In this document: positions 45,564 through 57,731 of the stretch, piece by piece
How the letters are laid out: each line of letters begins with the position of its first letter
Position numbering within the stretch: position 1 is the first letter of the stretch
Assembly: GCF_020382885.2 (NCBI RefSeq)
Contig: NC_058501.1
Coordinates: 12,497,501 to 12,561,500, forward strand
Reading direction: 5' to 3'
Length of the DNA: 64,000 nt
DNA from: Scatophagus argus
Lineage: Eukaryota > Chordata > Actinopteri > Scatophagidae
The notes under the pieces: generated by a model
The model's input: the letters and a program-made list of their open reading frames with translations, nothing else
What the model was told of the DNA's origin: nothing
The model's database searches: none
Position numbers and translations under genes: made by a program

Positions 45564-47460
45564 TGTTGTGCGACTTAGTAGGAGCAATTTGGTTTTTGGC
45601 AAAGAGTCAATGATTATGGGAAATAATCACTAAAGTAAAATCAGTGTATGCTTAATACACATAAATATCGGGGCACCACCCTGTCACCAGGGACCAATAG
45701 CCAAATTAATAAATGGGAAATAACAGTCTCTTAAAATTGTGAAGGATGATTCCGAGCACTGGCTGTCATGAATTCAGCTGTTATTACAAGTACATACACA
45801 ATAACCACAGACAACGACATGTTAAACTATAACAGGATTTATTAAACAGCAACAACCATCCATAGATAAGTATCACTTTGTAATAAACACTATTATAATC
45901 TAAGTTTTATCAACACACATTAACTATTAACTAAAGATAACACAGGTACAGCAGCAAGGGTATATCTATATACAGGAGTGTGTGTGTGTGTGTGGGTGTG
46001 TGTGAGAGAGAGATGATAACAACAGTATGGAGGCTAACAAGCTAGCCAGGTAGCGGCTAACAAGCTAGTGGCTAAAAACAAACAAAATGGCGGTTAGCAA
46101 GACAGCAGCAGGATAGCAGCTAACAACAACAAGCTAGTGGCTGACTACAATTAAGATGGCGGATGGCCACATGAGTGGAGGAACTACAACCAGAATGGCG
46201 AGTGGGGAAACTACAACCAAAATGGTGGAGGACTACATGAGGGGGGGTCAGCACACCAGGATGAACAACCACATAAAGGATGACTCATCAAACAAAGAGC
46301 TAGTCAACACGAAGGTGATGACTCAGCAAAACCCAAAACGACTACTGAAGAATACGCCGGCCGTATTATTCAGAGCCAAGATGGAGATAACCAACGTGAT
46401 GTTGCTTATGTGGTCACAGAAGAGAACAATGGGCGGAAGCCTTTGAGCGCCATGTACCCCTTGGTTACGGTTCGTGATCGCGTGCTCGGACTTTCGCCTC
46501 ACCGTTCAGAAAGAAGAGTGTGAGGAAAGATAGAAATGAAAATACAAGAAACACAACCCAATAAAATAATCCACTCTAATTCTTTAGAAACTCGCGTGTC
46601 ACCACACAATAGCGGAGTCAGTAAACCGGAGCTTATCTGCTCAGCTATTGGTCCTTTAACTGGTGACGCGCGGTCTCGCTGAAACGGCGGAAATGACCGA
46701 CCGGAAACCAAAATCAATAAATGCAGCACTTAAAAGTTACAAAGCGTGTGTAAACAAATTCTATTTTACGCTATCTCTGCCCAGACATAAGCCTCTTACT
46801 TTGCGTTGCTCCGATCTTTCGGAGTTTGAAATAATGATCTGCTTAAACGTTCGCAGCGTCGTCCTCGGCGGAATGCTGGCGGTCCGTTATGTCAGATGAT
46901 GCGGAGTGTTGATCTTTCGGCGGAAGCGGAGAAAATCACCGGTGAAAAAGTCAACAAACTTTGCTTTCGTCCTTAACAAAGTCGGCGCGGCTCGTTAACG
47001 TGCGATCAGCTGATTGCCCAGCGATCCACGTCGGATGAAGAAAAAAAAGGAAAAGTTACGGAAAAAATACAGCAGTCTGTTTCTCGGCCTGCGAGTTTGC
47101 AGAACTGTGACCCGGGATCTAAAATGATGTTAATCAAACGTCTTATTTTTGCTCCCTTTTGGCGGTTTGGACATTTGGAGAGCCTGGAGGAGCTCTCACT
47201 GTCACAGCACGCACGGGAAAAAGCGGCGTGTGATGGTTGCAGTGACCTTTTATTACCTGAGTGACGTCACCGTAGATTCCTTAGGGATGGCTGGCACACA
47301 GCCAATGTCTGTGCTCGTTCGGGGTTCGAACTCAGGAATTTATGACTAGGCGTACGCCATAAAATAGATTTCTAACGGTTAGTCACTCTAAGTCAGGCTT
47401 TATGGGTCACATGTAGGCCTCTCTATTGTTCTCCAGAGCACATGACCAGAGATCCCAACA
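45564..47460. mobile_element. Probable solo LTR (1,897 bp) with 4-bp TAAC duplication
   Basis: It begins TGTTGTG and ends CCCAACA (TG...CA with short inverted ends TGTTG/CAACA). TAAC at 45560-45563 is repeated at 47461-47464, whereas the uninterrupted sites at 39905 and 52967 have TAAC once. No gag or pol frame and no second LTR are present, so a solo LTR left by recombination is the simplest reading. Internally there is a GT microsatellite (about 45977-45998), several ATGGCGG motifs, AATAAA hexamers at about 46560 and 46718, and a CpG-rich segment at about 46600-47110. Superfamily and orientation are not determined. Confidence 0.82.
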
Positions 47461-49828
47461 TAACATACAGTTCATGCACGTTTTATTTTGTTTTTGACCT
47501 TACGGAAGAGGAGCTTACACATCACATTCTTTAACAAAGTAATTTTAAGCATTAAAAAGAGGACTGTTTCACTATTTTTGGAGCTATTTAGCAACTGCAT
47601 CTACTTTTGCAAGTTTGCCTTTACTGAAGCGTTCACACAATCCTTTCACAGCCCAACATGACTGCTCTCTGTTGTTTCACCTGTCTAGTTTTAGTCCACG
47701 AATCTCAACTGAAGATCATGTCAGCAAATTAAAACTGATAATGATAGTTTACTTACCTCATTAAAATGATGTTGTGTGGAGACACAGACAGACCCACATA
47801 TTTCCATGTACGTTTTCTTCATGTAGTGTGTGATGAAAATGTGAAACAAAGTTGTCATAAATTGATATTAATGTCCAAGCTGTTTCACAAATAAAATCCA
47901 CAGATACATCATAAATATTATCCAAATAATTTTATTACAATAAAGACATAATGTTAAAGCTACTGATAATAACTGACTTTGGCACAAAAATAAGCTTCCT
48001 TATAACATTTACACATAACAAATGACTGATGTTTTACCCACTTCCTGAGTTGACAGAAATACACTTAAAAGGTCTGGAATGTGCTGAATGATTTGTAGCC
48101 ATTAATAGCGCAAACAGACTTGTAGTACTGTTTGAATCATTAAAGGCTGCAGATCAGTGTGTGCTCCAGTGGTTTGGTTTATTTCCCCTCTGAAGTGTGA
48201 TGTCTTTGATGTGAAAAGCAGAGTTGGGATTTCTGGCACAACTTCATCTACTTCCAGGGTTCAGGGTGAAGAGAAACATCTGACGAGGTCAAAAACTCAG
48301 GCAACACTTAAGCATAAAAAACAACTTAATCATGAGGCCAATGTGTTTCAACTTGAGATCTTCTTCAGGGTCATCACAACACACATTTAAATGACATTGA
48401 ACACCCTCAGCTGAGAAGCTCCTGACATGGAAAACAGCTTTCTCTACTGGCCAAAGTCTGTAATAAAGAAAACAGTTTACAGTAGAATAGTATGTGTTCA
48501 TCTTGTGACTTGTTAGTAACAAATTGTTATCAGGGATTAAATTCAGTAAGTTGTGTGGCCTATCTGATATGTAGATACACATATCTACAGATATACCAGA
48601 TAAAGTGGAAAAACAGTCAATAACATTTTAACATTGGAACTAATAATCACCATAACAGTCATCATCATTATCAGCAATTATTTACTCTCAGTAGAGTTGG
48701 CCATGAAGACTGACCACCACCAACAACATCAACAACAATAACAACAACAAGGAATTAAATTGTCATTTACATTGTTTACATTAGAATAAAAACCTGAGTT
48801 CCAGAGTTCGTGTTCATGTTACGTCACCTATAGTACACAGAATAAATGTGTATCTGAAGTGTTTCAGTTGGATTAGGCCATCGACAGAAAATTAATCCAG
48901 AGAAAGATTGATTAGTGATTGATCTTGACTGGTTCTAGTTTTGAAAATGTGAATATGAAGATATCACCTTGGAAAGGACAATTTTCACTTTCTTTATAGG
49001 CTGTATAATTAATAATTATGATAATGAGAAAATGGCCGATCAGTTGATATGAAAACAAATTTTAATGTCAGCTCTGAAATAAACAGAAAAACAGGGAGAA
49101 AAATCATGCATTGCATTCTCAGATCAATGCACAACATGTATTTACTTCCTGTTATCACTAACCCCTCCCCCACAGTTTCCAACCCAGCACAGTTGTCTAT
49201 TCTATGGCAAGAAAGGTGAGTGCTTTTTGTCAAACTACACTTATTAATGTGTTAGATGATGTCCTGGTCTTTATAATTAATACATTTAATACAGTTGAAT
49301 GATTACAACTAAGAAACAACTGGAACTTTGTTCAGTTTCTTTATATTCTTTGCTGCCACATACAGAGAGGCAAAATCAAAATCTGGAGTGTATGTGAAGA
49401 AATCACAAAGTCACATTTGTCAACCAAATCTTATGTTGCACAAATTCAACCATAAACTGATGTAACAGCCTGATGAGCAGTTTCTTTTGTCAAAATAGGT
49501 GGTATGTTGCATCAGTCAAAGAGCAACCTGTACTATTTGGGTCTCATGTAGCCACTTGATCTGTATAATCAATTAGATTCTAGGCATCACAACATATTGT
49601 AAAATAGCACAGGTGCCAATTGTCAACATGTGACATGTGACACATGTTCTGTGATTTCAGTGGTCTGGTCTGTGCAGGTAATATCTAGAGTCAGACAGCA
49701 AGAAGGAATTTTTTCTTACTCAAATTTGAAGGTCTAAGGATAGAGGTTGTATTGTGGTTTGTGATTTTGGGATACAGAAATAAAACTGACTTCACTTGAT
49801 TTGACTTGACACAAAATATTACCATCAA

Positions 49829-49834
49829 TTTATT
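49829..49834 (-). terminator. Candidate poly(A) signal, receptor copy 2
   Basis: AATAAA on the minus strand about 250 bases past the stop codon, at the same relative place as in unit 1. Confidence 0.35.
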
Positions 49835-50082
49835 ATTTTAAATAATGTAGGCATATAAGTTGGTATTCTTTGATAGCAGAATCAGTTGGTCAAACACAGA
49901 GTAAAATTCATGCAAATTAAAAGTTTCAGTGATTCAAAATAGAATCATTTTTACAGCTTAGCTTGGGGGTTCTTGCATGAAGGCAAAGAAAACAAAAAGA
50001 AAAAAATGAATTTGATACATATATTTACATTTGTGCCAGAATTATTTCAAATGTACATTTTCAACTCATACTGTGGACGCTC

Positions 50083-51180
50083 TTAAACTTTATTTTCAAG
50101 AACTTGCTTGTCTTTGCCCTGACTGATGTCCGTTGACTTTGTATCAGAGTGAGTGCCAGAAAGGTCGTCGTGGAAGACAGTCTCCAGTACGTTCAGGATG
50201 GATTTGCGGACTTTATCTTTAAAATCTTGGCCCATGAAGACATACAGCAGTGGGTTCAGGCAACTGTTGAGAAAAGCCAGGCTGGTAGTTATAGGGATCC
50301 CAATGACGATGGCATAATGAAAAACTCGACTTTGATTAGTGCCTGTGTGAGCTGCCAACTCAATTAGAGCCATGATGTGATATGGAGCCCAGCACAGGAA
50401 AAATGTGATGATAACAGCAGCAATGATCTTAAAGGGACGACTGGACTGGCTGGCCAGGGTGCGGTTTCTCCTGAGACGACGGATTATTACAGCATAACAG
50501 GAGACAATGACAGTGAAGGGGACAACAAATCCCAGCAGGAAGCGGGTGATGGTAATGGCCTGCTGACGAAACTGTCGCAGCTGATTCACTGAAGGTGTTT
50601 CATAATCATCAGACAAAGCAAAGTTGTTGAAACAAAGGGTTTGGTCTTCACTAATTTCTTCAGTGTCCCTGAAGACGAAGTATGGAATGCTGAGGATCAG
50701 AGCCAGTACCCAAACACCCAGGCTTACCCAGGATGCCTTGCGTACATTTCTGTGATTCTGGGCCCAGACGGGCCACACCACGGACACATATCTGTCCACA
50801 CTGATCACCACCAGAAAGTAGACGCTGGCAAACAGGTTCAGAGAGTTTAATGTGCTGTTCAGTTTGCACATGAACTCGCCGAAAGGCCAGTGAAAAGTCA
50901 AAGCCAGGTATGTCACATTCAGGGGCATGAATGCAGTGAAGAGGAAGTCGGCCACAGCAAGGTTGAGGAACCAAATGGTGTTAACTGTTTTCTTCATCTT
51001 GAACCCGGTCACCCAGATAACCACTCCATTCCCAAGCACACCAAGAACAAAGTCCAGGGTGTAAACAACGATAGACATGATGCGGAAAGACCTTTCCAGC
51101 TCAGCATATTCATCATACACAGGGTCATCTGCTCCACCCACATGTGTCTTAGTGATGTTATGGGAAAAGGTATTGTTCAT
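50083..51180 (-). CDS. cmklr1-like: CMKLR1-like chemoattractant GPCR, copy 2 (365 aa)
   Basis: A full-length seven-transmembrane receptor, near-identical to copy 1 through TM1-TM7. The N-terminus (MNNTFSHNITKTHVGG) has two N-glycosylation sequons, NNT and NIT. TM3 ends DRYVSVVWPVW, so this copy has the classical DRY where copies 1 and 3 have DRC. The conserved Cys pair (FMCKLNS, TLCFNN), CWAPYH in TM6 and NSCLNPLLYVF in TM7 are intact. The C-tail (VFHDDLSGTHSDTKSTD, then ISQGKDKQVLENKV) is rich in Ser and Thr for possible kinase/arrestin regulation. The CDS starts 13 bases after a CTTTGCAG acceptor, and a TATA promoter lies about 1.2 kb upstream. Family knowledge: CMKLR1-type receptors couple to Gi and guide leukocyte migration. 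The ligand here is unknown; FPR- or C3aR-like names are possible but less fitting. Confidence 0.95.
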   Translation of the reverse strand: MNNTFSHNITKTHVGGADDPVYDEYAELERSFRIMSIVVYTLDFVLGVLGNGVVIWVTGFKMKKTVNTIWFLNLAVADFLFTAFMPLNVTYLALTFHWPFGEFMCKLNSTLNSLNLFASVYFLVVISVDRYVSVVWPVWAQNHRNVRKASWVSLGVWVLALILSIPYFVFRDTEEISEDQTLCFNNFALSDDYETPSVNQLRQFRQQAITITRFLLGFVVPFTVIVSCYAVIIRRLRRNRTLASQSSRPFKIIAAVIITFFLCWAPYHIMALIELAAHTGTNQSRVFHYAIVIGIPITTSLAFLNSCLNPLLYVFMGQDFKDKVRKSILNVLETVFHDDLSGTHSDTKSTDISQGKDKQVLENKV

Positions 51181-51193
51181 CGTTGCCTGAGAA

Positions 51194-52275
51194 CTGCAAA
51201 GACAATATGAAAACCAATGTGAATTTTTTTCTCCTTCTTTCGATTTTACCTATATGTATGTATATATTCACTGCATGTACATTCATACACTCACACACAC
51301 ACCAAAAGGCCTGGAAGACCACGGAAGACAAGTAAAATGGATGGATGCAAAATAGCTTGTCAGACATGGTGGAGGCCGTGTTATGGCATGGGCGCATGTA
51401 TGGCTGTCAATGGAACCAGGTCACTGGTGTTTATTAATGACCTGACTGCTTAGCTTAGGGCGATACTGTCTGCTCAGATTGTGCCAAATGATGAAAACTG
51501 ACAGGATGCCCCTTCATACAGCAAAAGCAACCCAAGACTTTCTCAAGATAAAGAAATATATATTCTTCACTGGCTATATATGTGTGTGTCACACACACAC
51601 ATACACATGCACATATATGCACTGTTTACAGCTCATTCTCAATTACTTCTTAGTAAAATCTTTATAAAACACAGAGGAAGCCACTGTTGTGGTAATTCAG
51701 CAAATATGTGGCTGCTGTGCTGTGAAATCATAGACAGTGTTTGTATAGGCCTAATATTGTACTGAACTGAGCTTAACAGTGAAGATTGAAGATTGAACAC
51801 TGAAGATAATCAGAATTGCAGCTCAATGTTTTGGTGGTGTCAATATATTAGTCGGTGTACTGAAGTATATTTTAATGGAGATGTGATTGCTTAGCTTAGA
51901 AAAAATGAACTCATTAGGTACATAGATTAATGACGTATCTTTAAAATGATTTGAACAAAATGTTTAGGCGAAACACTTTCCATCAAATTACAGCCACGCA
52001 TGAGAGGGAAACAGTGCGATGAGGAAAAGTGATCAGTTTGACTGTAGCCTAATTGTGTTTTTAAAATCACTATTCATTATCACTCATCATTCACAGAAAA
52101 TCAGCAAGTGATCTAAAGCGTTTTAGCTTATTTTATTAATTTAAATTAAGTCTTTTTATTTTCATTGTTCAAACCCAGGGATATTTGACACCATATCTAT
52201 TTTTAACATGCATGTTTGATTAATATCGCGTAAAAATACCAAATTATGAGAATAACAAAGGTAATGTATCCTACC
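51194..52275 (-). other. 5' intron of receptor copy 2
   Basis: Donor GAG|GTAGGATAC and acceptor TTGTCTTTGCAG, as in unit 1. It includes about 90 bases near 51830-51915 not found in unit 1. Confidence 0.6.
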
Positions 52276-52360
52276 TCAGTCAAAGTTTTGCAGGTAGCTG
52301 AAAATGAAACCGTAGGAGAAATAATCAAAGTGATCAAACTGAGCTTATATATACATGTGC
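52276..52360 (-). promoter_or_regulatory. TATA promoter and non-coding exon 1, receptor copy 2
   Basis: TATATATAAG on the minus strand at 52344-52353; the exon ends at 52276. Essentially identical to unit 1. Confidence 0.6.
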
Positions 52361-52549
52361 TTAGTAACGACCGCCCACTGTGAGGAGGAGCCGATCACGA
52401 CGAAATAAATAATAATATTAATTATTATAAATATATCAACATAACACATAGTCTATGTATAGTTTTCTGTTTTATATTCTCTGGAGGAGCACTTAGACCT
52501 AAAACTTTGTCAGTATTACTGGATCACCATCATGTCGGTTCCATATTTT

Positions 52550-52966
52550 AATGTCTCTTCTCTTCACACCGCAAGATGTTACAACCAAGCAGCAGCAGCA
52601 GCAGCAGCAGCATTGATCAATAACCTCCGGTTGCGAAACACTTTTCATAAAGCGCCAGGCAACTTCCTGCTTGTCACTGTCCACTTGAATCTGCACACAT
52701 TTTCTGCCTTTGCATATCCATCTCCTGCAAGTATAGAAGATTTTTGAAGTGAGACTGAGTCGTTTTCTGACACATTGCCTCAATCAGTTGCAGAAATTGT
52801 TTTGTATGTGCCTCCTCGTCAGCATCCTCTTCTGCGTACACCCATCACAGACACCTGTCATGCGATTGCGGTCAGCGTTTACTGATAAGTTAAGTTAAGC
52901 AAGAAGTTTGAGCAAACACACAAAGTTTCCACTAACGGCATCACTTCACTTATCAAACACATCAAA
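52550..52966. repeat. R block 2, with (GCA)8
   Basis: Near-identical to R block 1. On the minus strand it has an open frame through CRRWICKGRKCVQIQVDS; see findings. Confidence 0.85.
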
Positions 52967-54659
52967 TAACATACAGTTCATACACGGAAGAGGAGCTTAC
53001 ACATCACATTCTTTAACAAGGTAATTTTAAGCATTAAAAAGAGGACTGTTTCACAATTTTTGGAGCTATTTAGCAACTGCATCTGCTTTTGCAAGTTTGC
53101 CTTTACTGAAGCGTTCACACAATCCTTTCACAGCCCAACATGACTGCTCTCTGTTGTTTCACCAGTCTAGTTTTAGTCCACAAATGTGAACTGAAGATCA
53201 TGTCAGCAGATTAAAACTGATAATGATAGTTTACTTACCTCATTAAAATGATGTTGTGTGGAGACACAGACAGACCCACATATTTTCATGTATGTTTTCT
53301 TCATGTAGTGTGTGATGAAAATGTGAAACAAAGTTGTCATAAATTGATATTAATGTCCAAGCTGTTTCACAAATAAAATCCACAGATATCATAAATATTA
53401 TCCAAATAATTTTATTACAATAAAGACATAATGTTAAAGCTACTGATAATAACTGACTTTGGCACAAAAATAAGCTTCCTTATAACATTTACACATAACA
53501 AATGACTGATGTTTTACCCACTTCCTGAGTTGACAGAAATACACTTAAAAGGTCTGGAATGTGCTGAATGATTTGTAGCCATTAATAGCGCAAACAGACT
53601 TGTAGTACTGTTTGAATCATTAAAGGCTGCAGATCAGTGTGTGCTCCAGTGGTTTGTTTTATTTCCCCTCTGAAGTGTGATGTCTTTGATGTGAAAAGCA
53701 GAGTTGGGATTTCTGGCACAACTTCATCTACTTCCAGGGTTCAGGGTGAAGAGAAACATCTGACGAGGTCAAAAACTCAGGCAACACTTAAGCATAAAAA
53801 ACAACTTAATCATGAGGCCAATGTGTTTCAACTTGAGATCTTCTTCAGGGTCATCACAACACACATTTAAATGACATTGAACACCCTCAGCTGAGAAGCT
53901 CCTGACATGGAAAACAGCTTTCTCTACTGGCCAAAGTCTGTAATAAAGAAAACAATTTACAGTAGAATAGTATGTGTTCATCTTGTGACTTGTTAGTAAC
54001 AAATTGTTATCAGGGATTAAATTCAGTAAGTTGTGTGGCCTATCTGATATGTAGATACACATATCTACAGATATACCAGATAAAGTGGAAAAACAGTCAA
54101 TAACATTTTAACATTGGAACTAATAATCACCATAACAGTCATCATCATTATCAGCAATTATTAACTCTCAGTAGAGTTGGCCACGATGACTGACCAACAA
54201 CACTATCAACAACATCAACATCAACAACATCAACAACAAGGAATTAAATTATCATTTACATTGTTTACATTAGAATAAAAACCTTTATAGAGAGTTCGTG
54301 TTCATGTTACGTCACCTATAGTACACAGAATAAATGTGTATCTGAAGTGTTTCAGTTGGATTAGGCCATCGACAGAAAATTAATCCAGAGAAAGCTTGAT
54401 TAGTGATTGATCTTGACTGGTTCTAGTTTTGAAAATGCGAATATGTCGATTTTTTGTAAAATGGAAAATGGGATATTGTTGGGACACCTGAAGATATCAC
54501 CTTGGAAAGGACAATTTTCACTTTCTTTATAGGCTGTATGATTAATTGAGGAAAGAACTGAGAAAAATTGCAGATCAGTTGATATGAAAACACTTTTTAA
54601 TGTTAGATCTGAAATAAACAGGAAAACAGGGAGAGAAATCATACATTGAATTCTCATTG

Positions 54660-54690
54660 AATCCCCCACACACACATACACACACACATT
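54660..54690. repeat. CA-rich microsatellite
   Basis: CCCCCACACACACATACACA and following CA repeats, in a part of unit 3 that does not align to units 1 and 2. Confidence 0.6.
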
Positions 54691-55891
54691 AATCAAAACA
54701 TCAAATGAAGCCAAGTAGCTTATACTATGCACCTGCTTCTTTAGCATAATAATCTCATTGTCACTATCATATTTATTTTGCTTACATTAGCCTGTCCTTG
54801 TTCTGAATAACAAATGTGAGTAACACGTAGCATGCAGTAAACATGTAGCAGTCAAAAGTCAGCTAGAAATACACTTTATACAGTGATTAACTTACAAACA
54901 CATTACTATATAGACTAAATGAGTTACACCAAGCCTAGTGTAAATGACCACTTCACTTTCAATTTATATGTAGCCAGAGATGGACTTTGTGGTCCTGTGG
55001 ATCAGTCGCTGGATTAAGTTGGGTGTGAAGGGGAAGTTGGGAAATCAACTTACCATAAGGCTGTTCGTGCAGTGGTTCAGCAACACTATTTCACATTGCA
55101 GATTATTTATTCAGTTAAACCTTCCATACATCAGTTTCCATCCTAGCACAGCTGTCTATTCTGTGGCAAGAAAGGTGGGTGCCTTTTGTCAAACTACACT
55201 TACTAGCGTTGAATAATTAGAACTAATAAACAACGGGGACTTTGTGCAGTTTCTTTGTATTCTATGCTGCCACATACAGACAGACATAGGCAAAAGCTGG
55301 ACTGTATATGTGTCAGTCACATTTGTCAACCAAATCTTATGTTGCACAAATTCCACCATAAACTGATGTAACAGTCTGATGAGCAGTTTCTCTTGTCAAA
55401 ATTAATGGTATGTTACATATCCACTCAGTACAGCTCACAACAGGACTGCATAGTGAAGAAGCACTATTGTTACTTCAAAGATAAATGAAGCCACTGGGTC
55501 AATGGGTCATTCAGTCTGGGTTTCTGTATTCTTTCTTTTGTCCCCTTGTAAAAAAGAAAACATTTCGACTTTCCACCATTTCAAAATGCTTTATCCTGCA
55601 TAAGCATCACATGTGGACCTACAGCTTATTGTACAGTGTCACCATCTGTGCGCCCTAACATATTGTAAGGACTGCAGGTGAAGTTAAGGCGCACAGCTCT
55701 TTTCTCCACTCATTAAACTCATATTAATCTGTATCATTAAACTGTATCAGGTGAAATCTTTCAGTCTGAGATCATGTATGCAGATAATCTTGAAAGTAAG
55801 ACAACAAAAGTTAACAAAGAGGTTTTTGTTATATACAGTTACATTTCCAATGCACAGTTCCAGTACTTAATGATCCATGTCACGGACAAGC

Positions 55892-57019
55892 TTAAACCTC
55901 AGCATCAGAAACAGACTTCTCTTTGCTCCGACTGGTGACCATTGAGTTTGTGTAGGTATAAGAGCGAGAAACCTCCTCCTGGAAGGCAGTCTCCAGCACG
56001 TTCAGGATGGATTTGCGGACTTTATCCTTGAAATCTTGGCCCATGAACACATACAGCAGTGGGTTCAGGCAACTGTTGAGAAAGGCCAGGCTGGTTGATA
56101 TAGGGACTCCGATAGTGATGACATGGTCTAATATTTCACTTGAATGAGTAGCCATATGATTCACCAACTCAATTAGAGCCATGATGTGATATGGAGCCCA
56201 GCACAGGAAAAACGTGGTGATAACAGCAGCAATGATCTTAAAGGGACGACTGGACTGGCTGGCCAGGGTGCGGTTTCTCCTGAGACGATGGATTATTACA
56301 GCATAACAGGAGACAATGACAGTGAAGGGGACAACAAATCCCAGCAGGAAGCGGGTGATGGTAATGGCCTGATGACGAAACTGTCGCAGCCGATTCACTG
56401 ATGGTGTTTCATAATCATCAGAAAAAGCAAAGTTGTTGAAGCAGTTGATGATTTCAACATTGTCATACGATGGTCCAGTGTCCCTGAAGACAAAGAATGG
56501 AGCACTGAGAATCAGAGCCAGTACCCAAACACACACACTCACACTAGATGCCTTGTGTACACTTCTGTGGTTCTGGGCCCAGACGGGCCACACCACGGAA
56601 ACACATCTGTCCACACTGATCACCATCAGAATGTAGACGCTGGCAAACATGTTCAGAAAGCTTATAGTGCTGTTCAGTTTGCACATGAACTTGCCAAAAG
56701 GCCAGTGGAAATCCATAGCTGTGTATGTCACACTCAGCGGCAGGAACGCGGTGAAGAGGAAGTCGGCCACAGCAAGGTTGAGGAACCAAACGGTGTTAAC
56801 TGTTTTCTTCATCTTGAACCCGGTCACCCAGATAACCACTCCATTCCCAAGCACACCAAGAAAGAAGGCCAGGGAGTAAACAATGAGAGACATGGTGTTG
56901 AGATACTGCCTCAGCTCAGTGTGGACGTACTCACTGTCATTGTCATTTCCAGTGCCGTTGACAGTTGCATCTGATGCATTGACGTAATAGAAAGGGGAAG
57001 CTGTCATTAGCTCCATCAT
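55892..57019 (-). CDS. cmklr1-like: CMKLR1-like chemoattractant GPCR, copy 3 (375 aa)
   Basis: A complete seven-transmembrane receptor, the most diverged of the array. The N-terminus has sequons NAS, NGT and NDS. TM1 has FFLGVLGNGVVIWVTGF, TM2 NLAVADFLFTAFLPLSVTY, then AMDFHWPFGKFMCKLNS, close to the chemerin receptor's AMDYHW-VFG. TM3 ends DRCVSVVWPVWAQNHRSV. ECL2 has VFRDT and CFNNFAFS, as in chemerin receptors. TM6 is CWAPYH and TM7 NSCLNPLLYVF; the tail is Ser-rich (SRSYTYTNSMVTSRSKEK). The start follows a TTTATTTTAG acceptor (exon from 57030); a second Met follows immediately. Sequence from TM5 to TM6 is almost identical to copies 1 and 2 although flanking parts differ, suggesting gene conversion. 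Likely the best representative of the ancestral gene. Ligand unknown. Confidence 0.95.
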   Translation of the reverse strand: MMELMTASPFYYVNASDATVNGTGNDNDSEYVHTELRQYLNTMSLIVYSLAFFLGVLGNGVVIWVTGFKMKKTVNTVWFLNLAVADFLFTAFLPLSVTYTAMDFHWPFGKFMCKLNSTISFLNMFASVYILMVISVDRCVSVVWPVWAQNHRSVHKASSVSVCVWVLALILSAPFFVFRDTGPSYDNVEIINCFNNFAFSDDYETPSVNRLRQFRHQAITITRFLLGFVVPFTVIVSCYAVIIHRLRRNRTLASQSSRPFKIIAAVITTFFLCWAPYHIMALIELVNHMATHSSEILDHVITIGVPISTSLAFLNSCLNPLLYVFMGQDFKDKVRKSILNVLETAFQEEVSRSYTYTNSMVTSRSKEKSVSDAEV

Positions 57020-57030
57020 CGTCGGGAGAC

Positions 57031-57731
57031 CTAAAATAAATAAATAAATAAAATAAATAAATGAAAAAGTCTAAATGTTAACCTTTTCCTATTTGACCTA
57101 AAAGTCAATAATGTATTACATTTGGGGTTTTTTTATTTCGAAGTTAAGATCTCTGAATTCAATCTTAGCCTCACTTGAGTCAGTTCCACAAAAAGGCAAA
57201 GAAGATGCTGCTGTTATGAACATGGTCTGAACTGTGAGGCAGCAGTCGCAGTAAACCACTACACAACCGTATAGTGCACCACAGTGTACAAATGTTTAGG
57301 AAAATGTAAAGAAAACTGACAAGATTTCTAAGGTAGTTACATGCTTACAAAAAATGTCTATACTGTAAGCCCTGCACAACATGCGCAAGCACACATTTCC
57401 CACTGAATGAAAATCACACCAGGCAAGTACAAAACGAGGACAGACTGTGATGAGAAAAAAACTTTTTTTTTTGCAAAGTTAAAGTCAGTCAAAGAAATCA
57501 AAGTAATCTGTCCCACTCGCTGTCGGCCTATCTAGGCCTGGCTTAATTAATAGTTGCGTCTGCTCTGTTAATTGTTCATTTAGACCTCCGTCTGCATAAG
57601 AAGCTCTCCGACACGAACCCGACGAATTACACACTCTTACGTCCCACATTAGATGCTTTTATGGTTTCTATCTTCTTCACTGTGGGTGTAATACCGAGCT
57701 AAGCTTTCTGAGGATAATTAAGGTACAGTAC
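57031..57731 (-). other. 5' intron of receptor copy 3
   Basis: Donor AAAG|GTACTG (GT at 57731-57730) and acceptor TTTATTTTAG ending at 57031. AATAAATA repeats lie next to the acceptor. Confidence 0.55.

Larger units (their letters stand above)
47461..52966. repeat. Tandem duplication unit 2 (CMKLR1-like locus)
   Basis: Collinear with unit 1, with no SINE. The duplication junctions fall at the TAAC after an R block in each case. Near-identical non-coding flanks indicate a recent duplication. Confidence 0.92.

Noticed and set aside
46156..46446. 96-codon open frame in the solo LTR
   Set aside because: It is composed of short repeated motifs, matches no retroelement protein and is probably chance.
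52499..52747. Poly-Ala / poly-Cys frames over the GCA repeats
   Set aside because: Low-complexity translation of a microsatellite; not evidence of a gene by itself.
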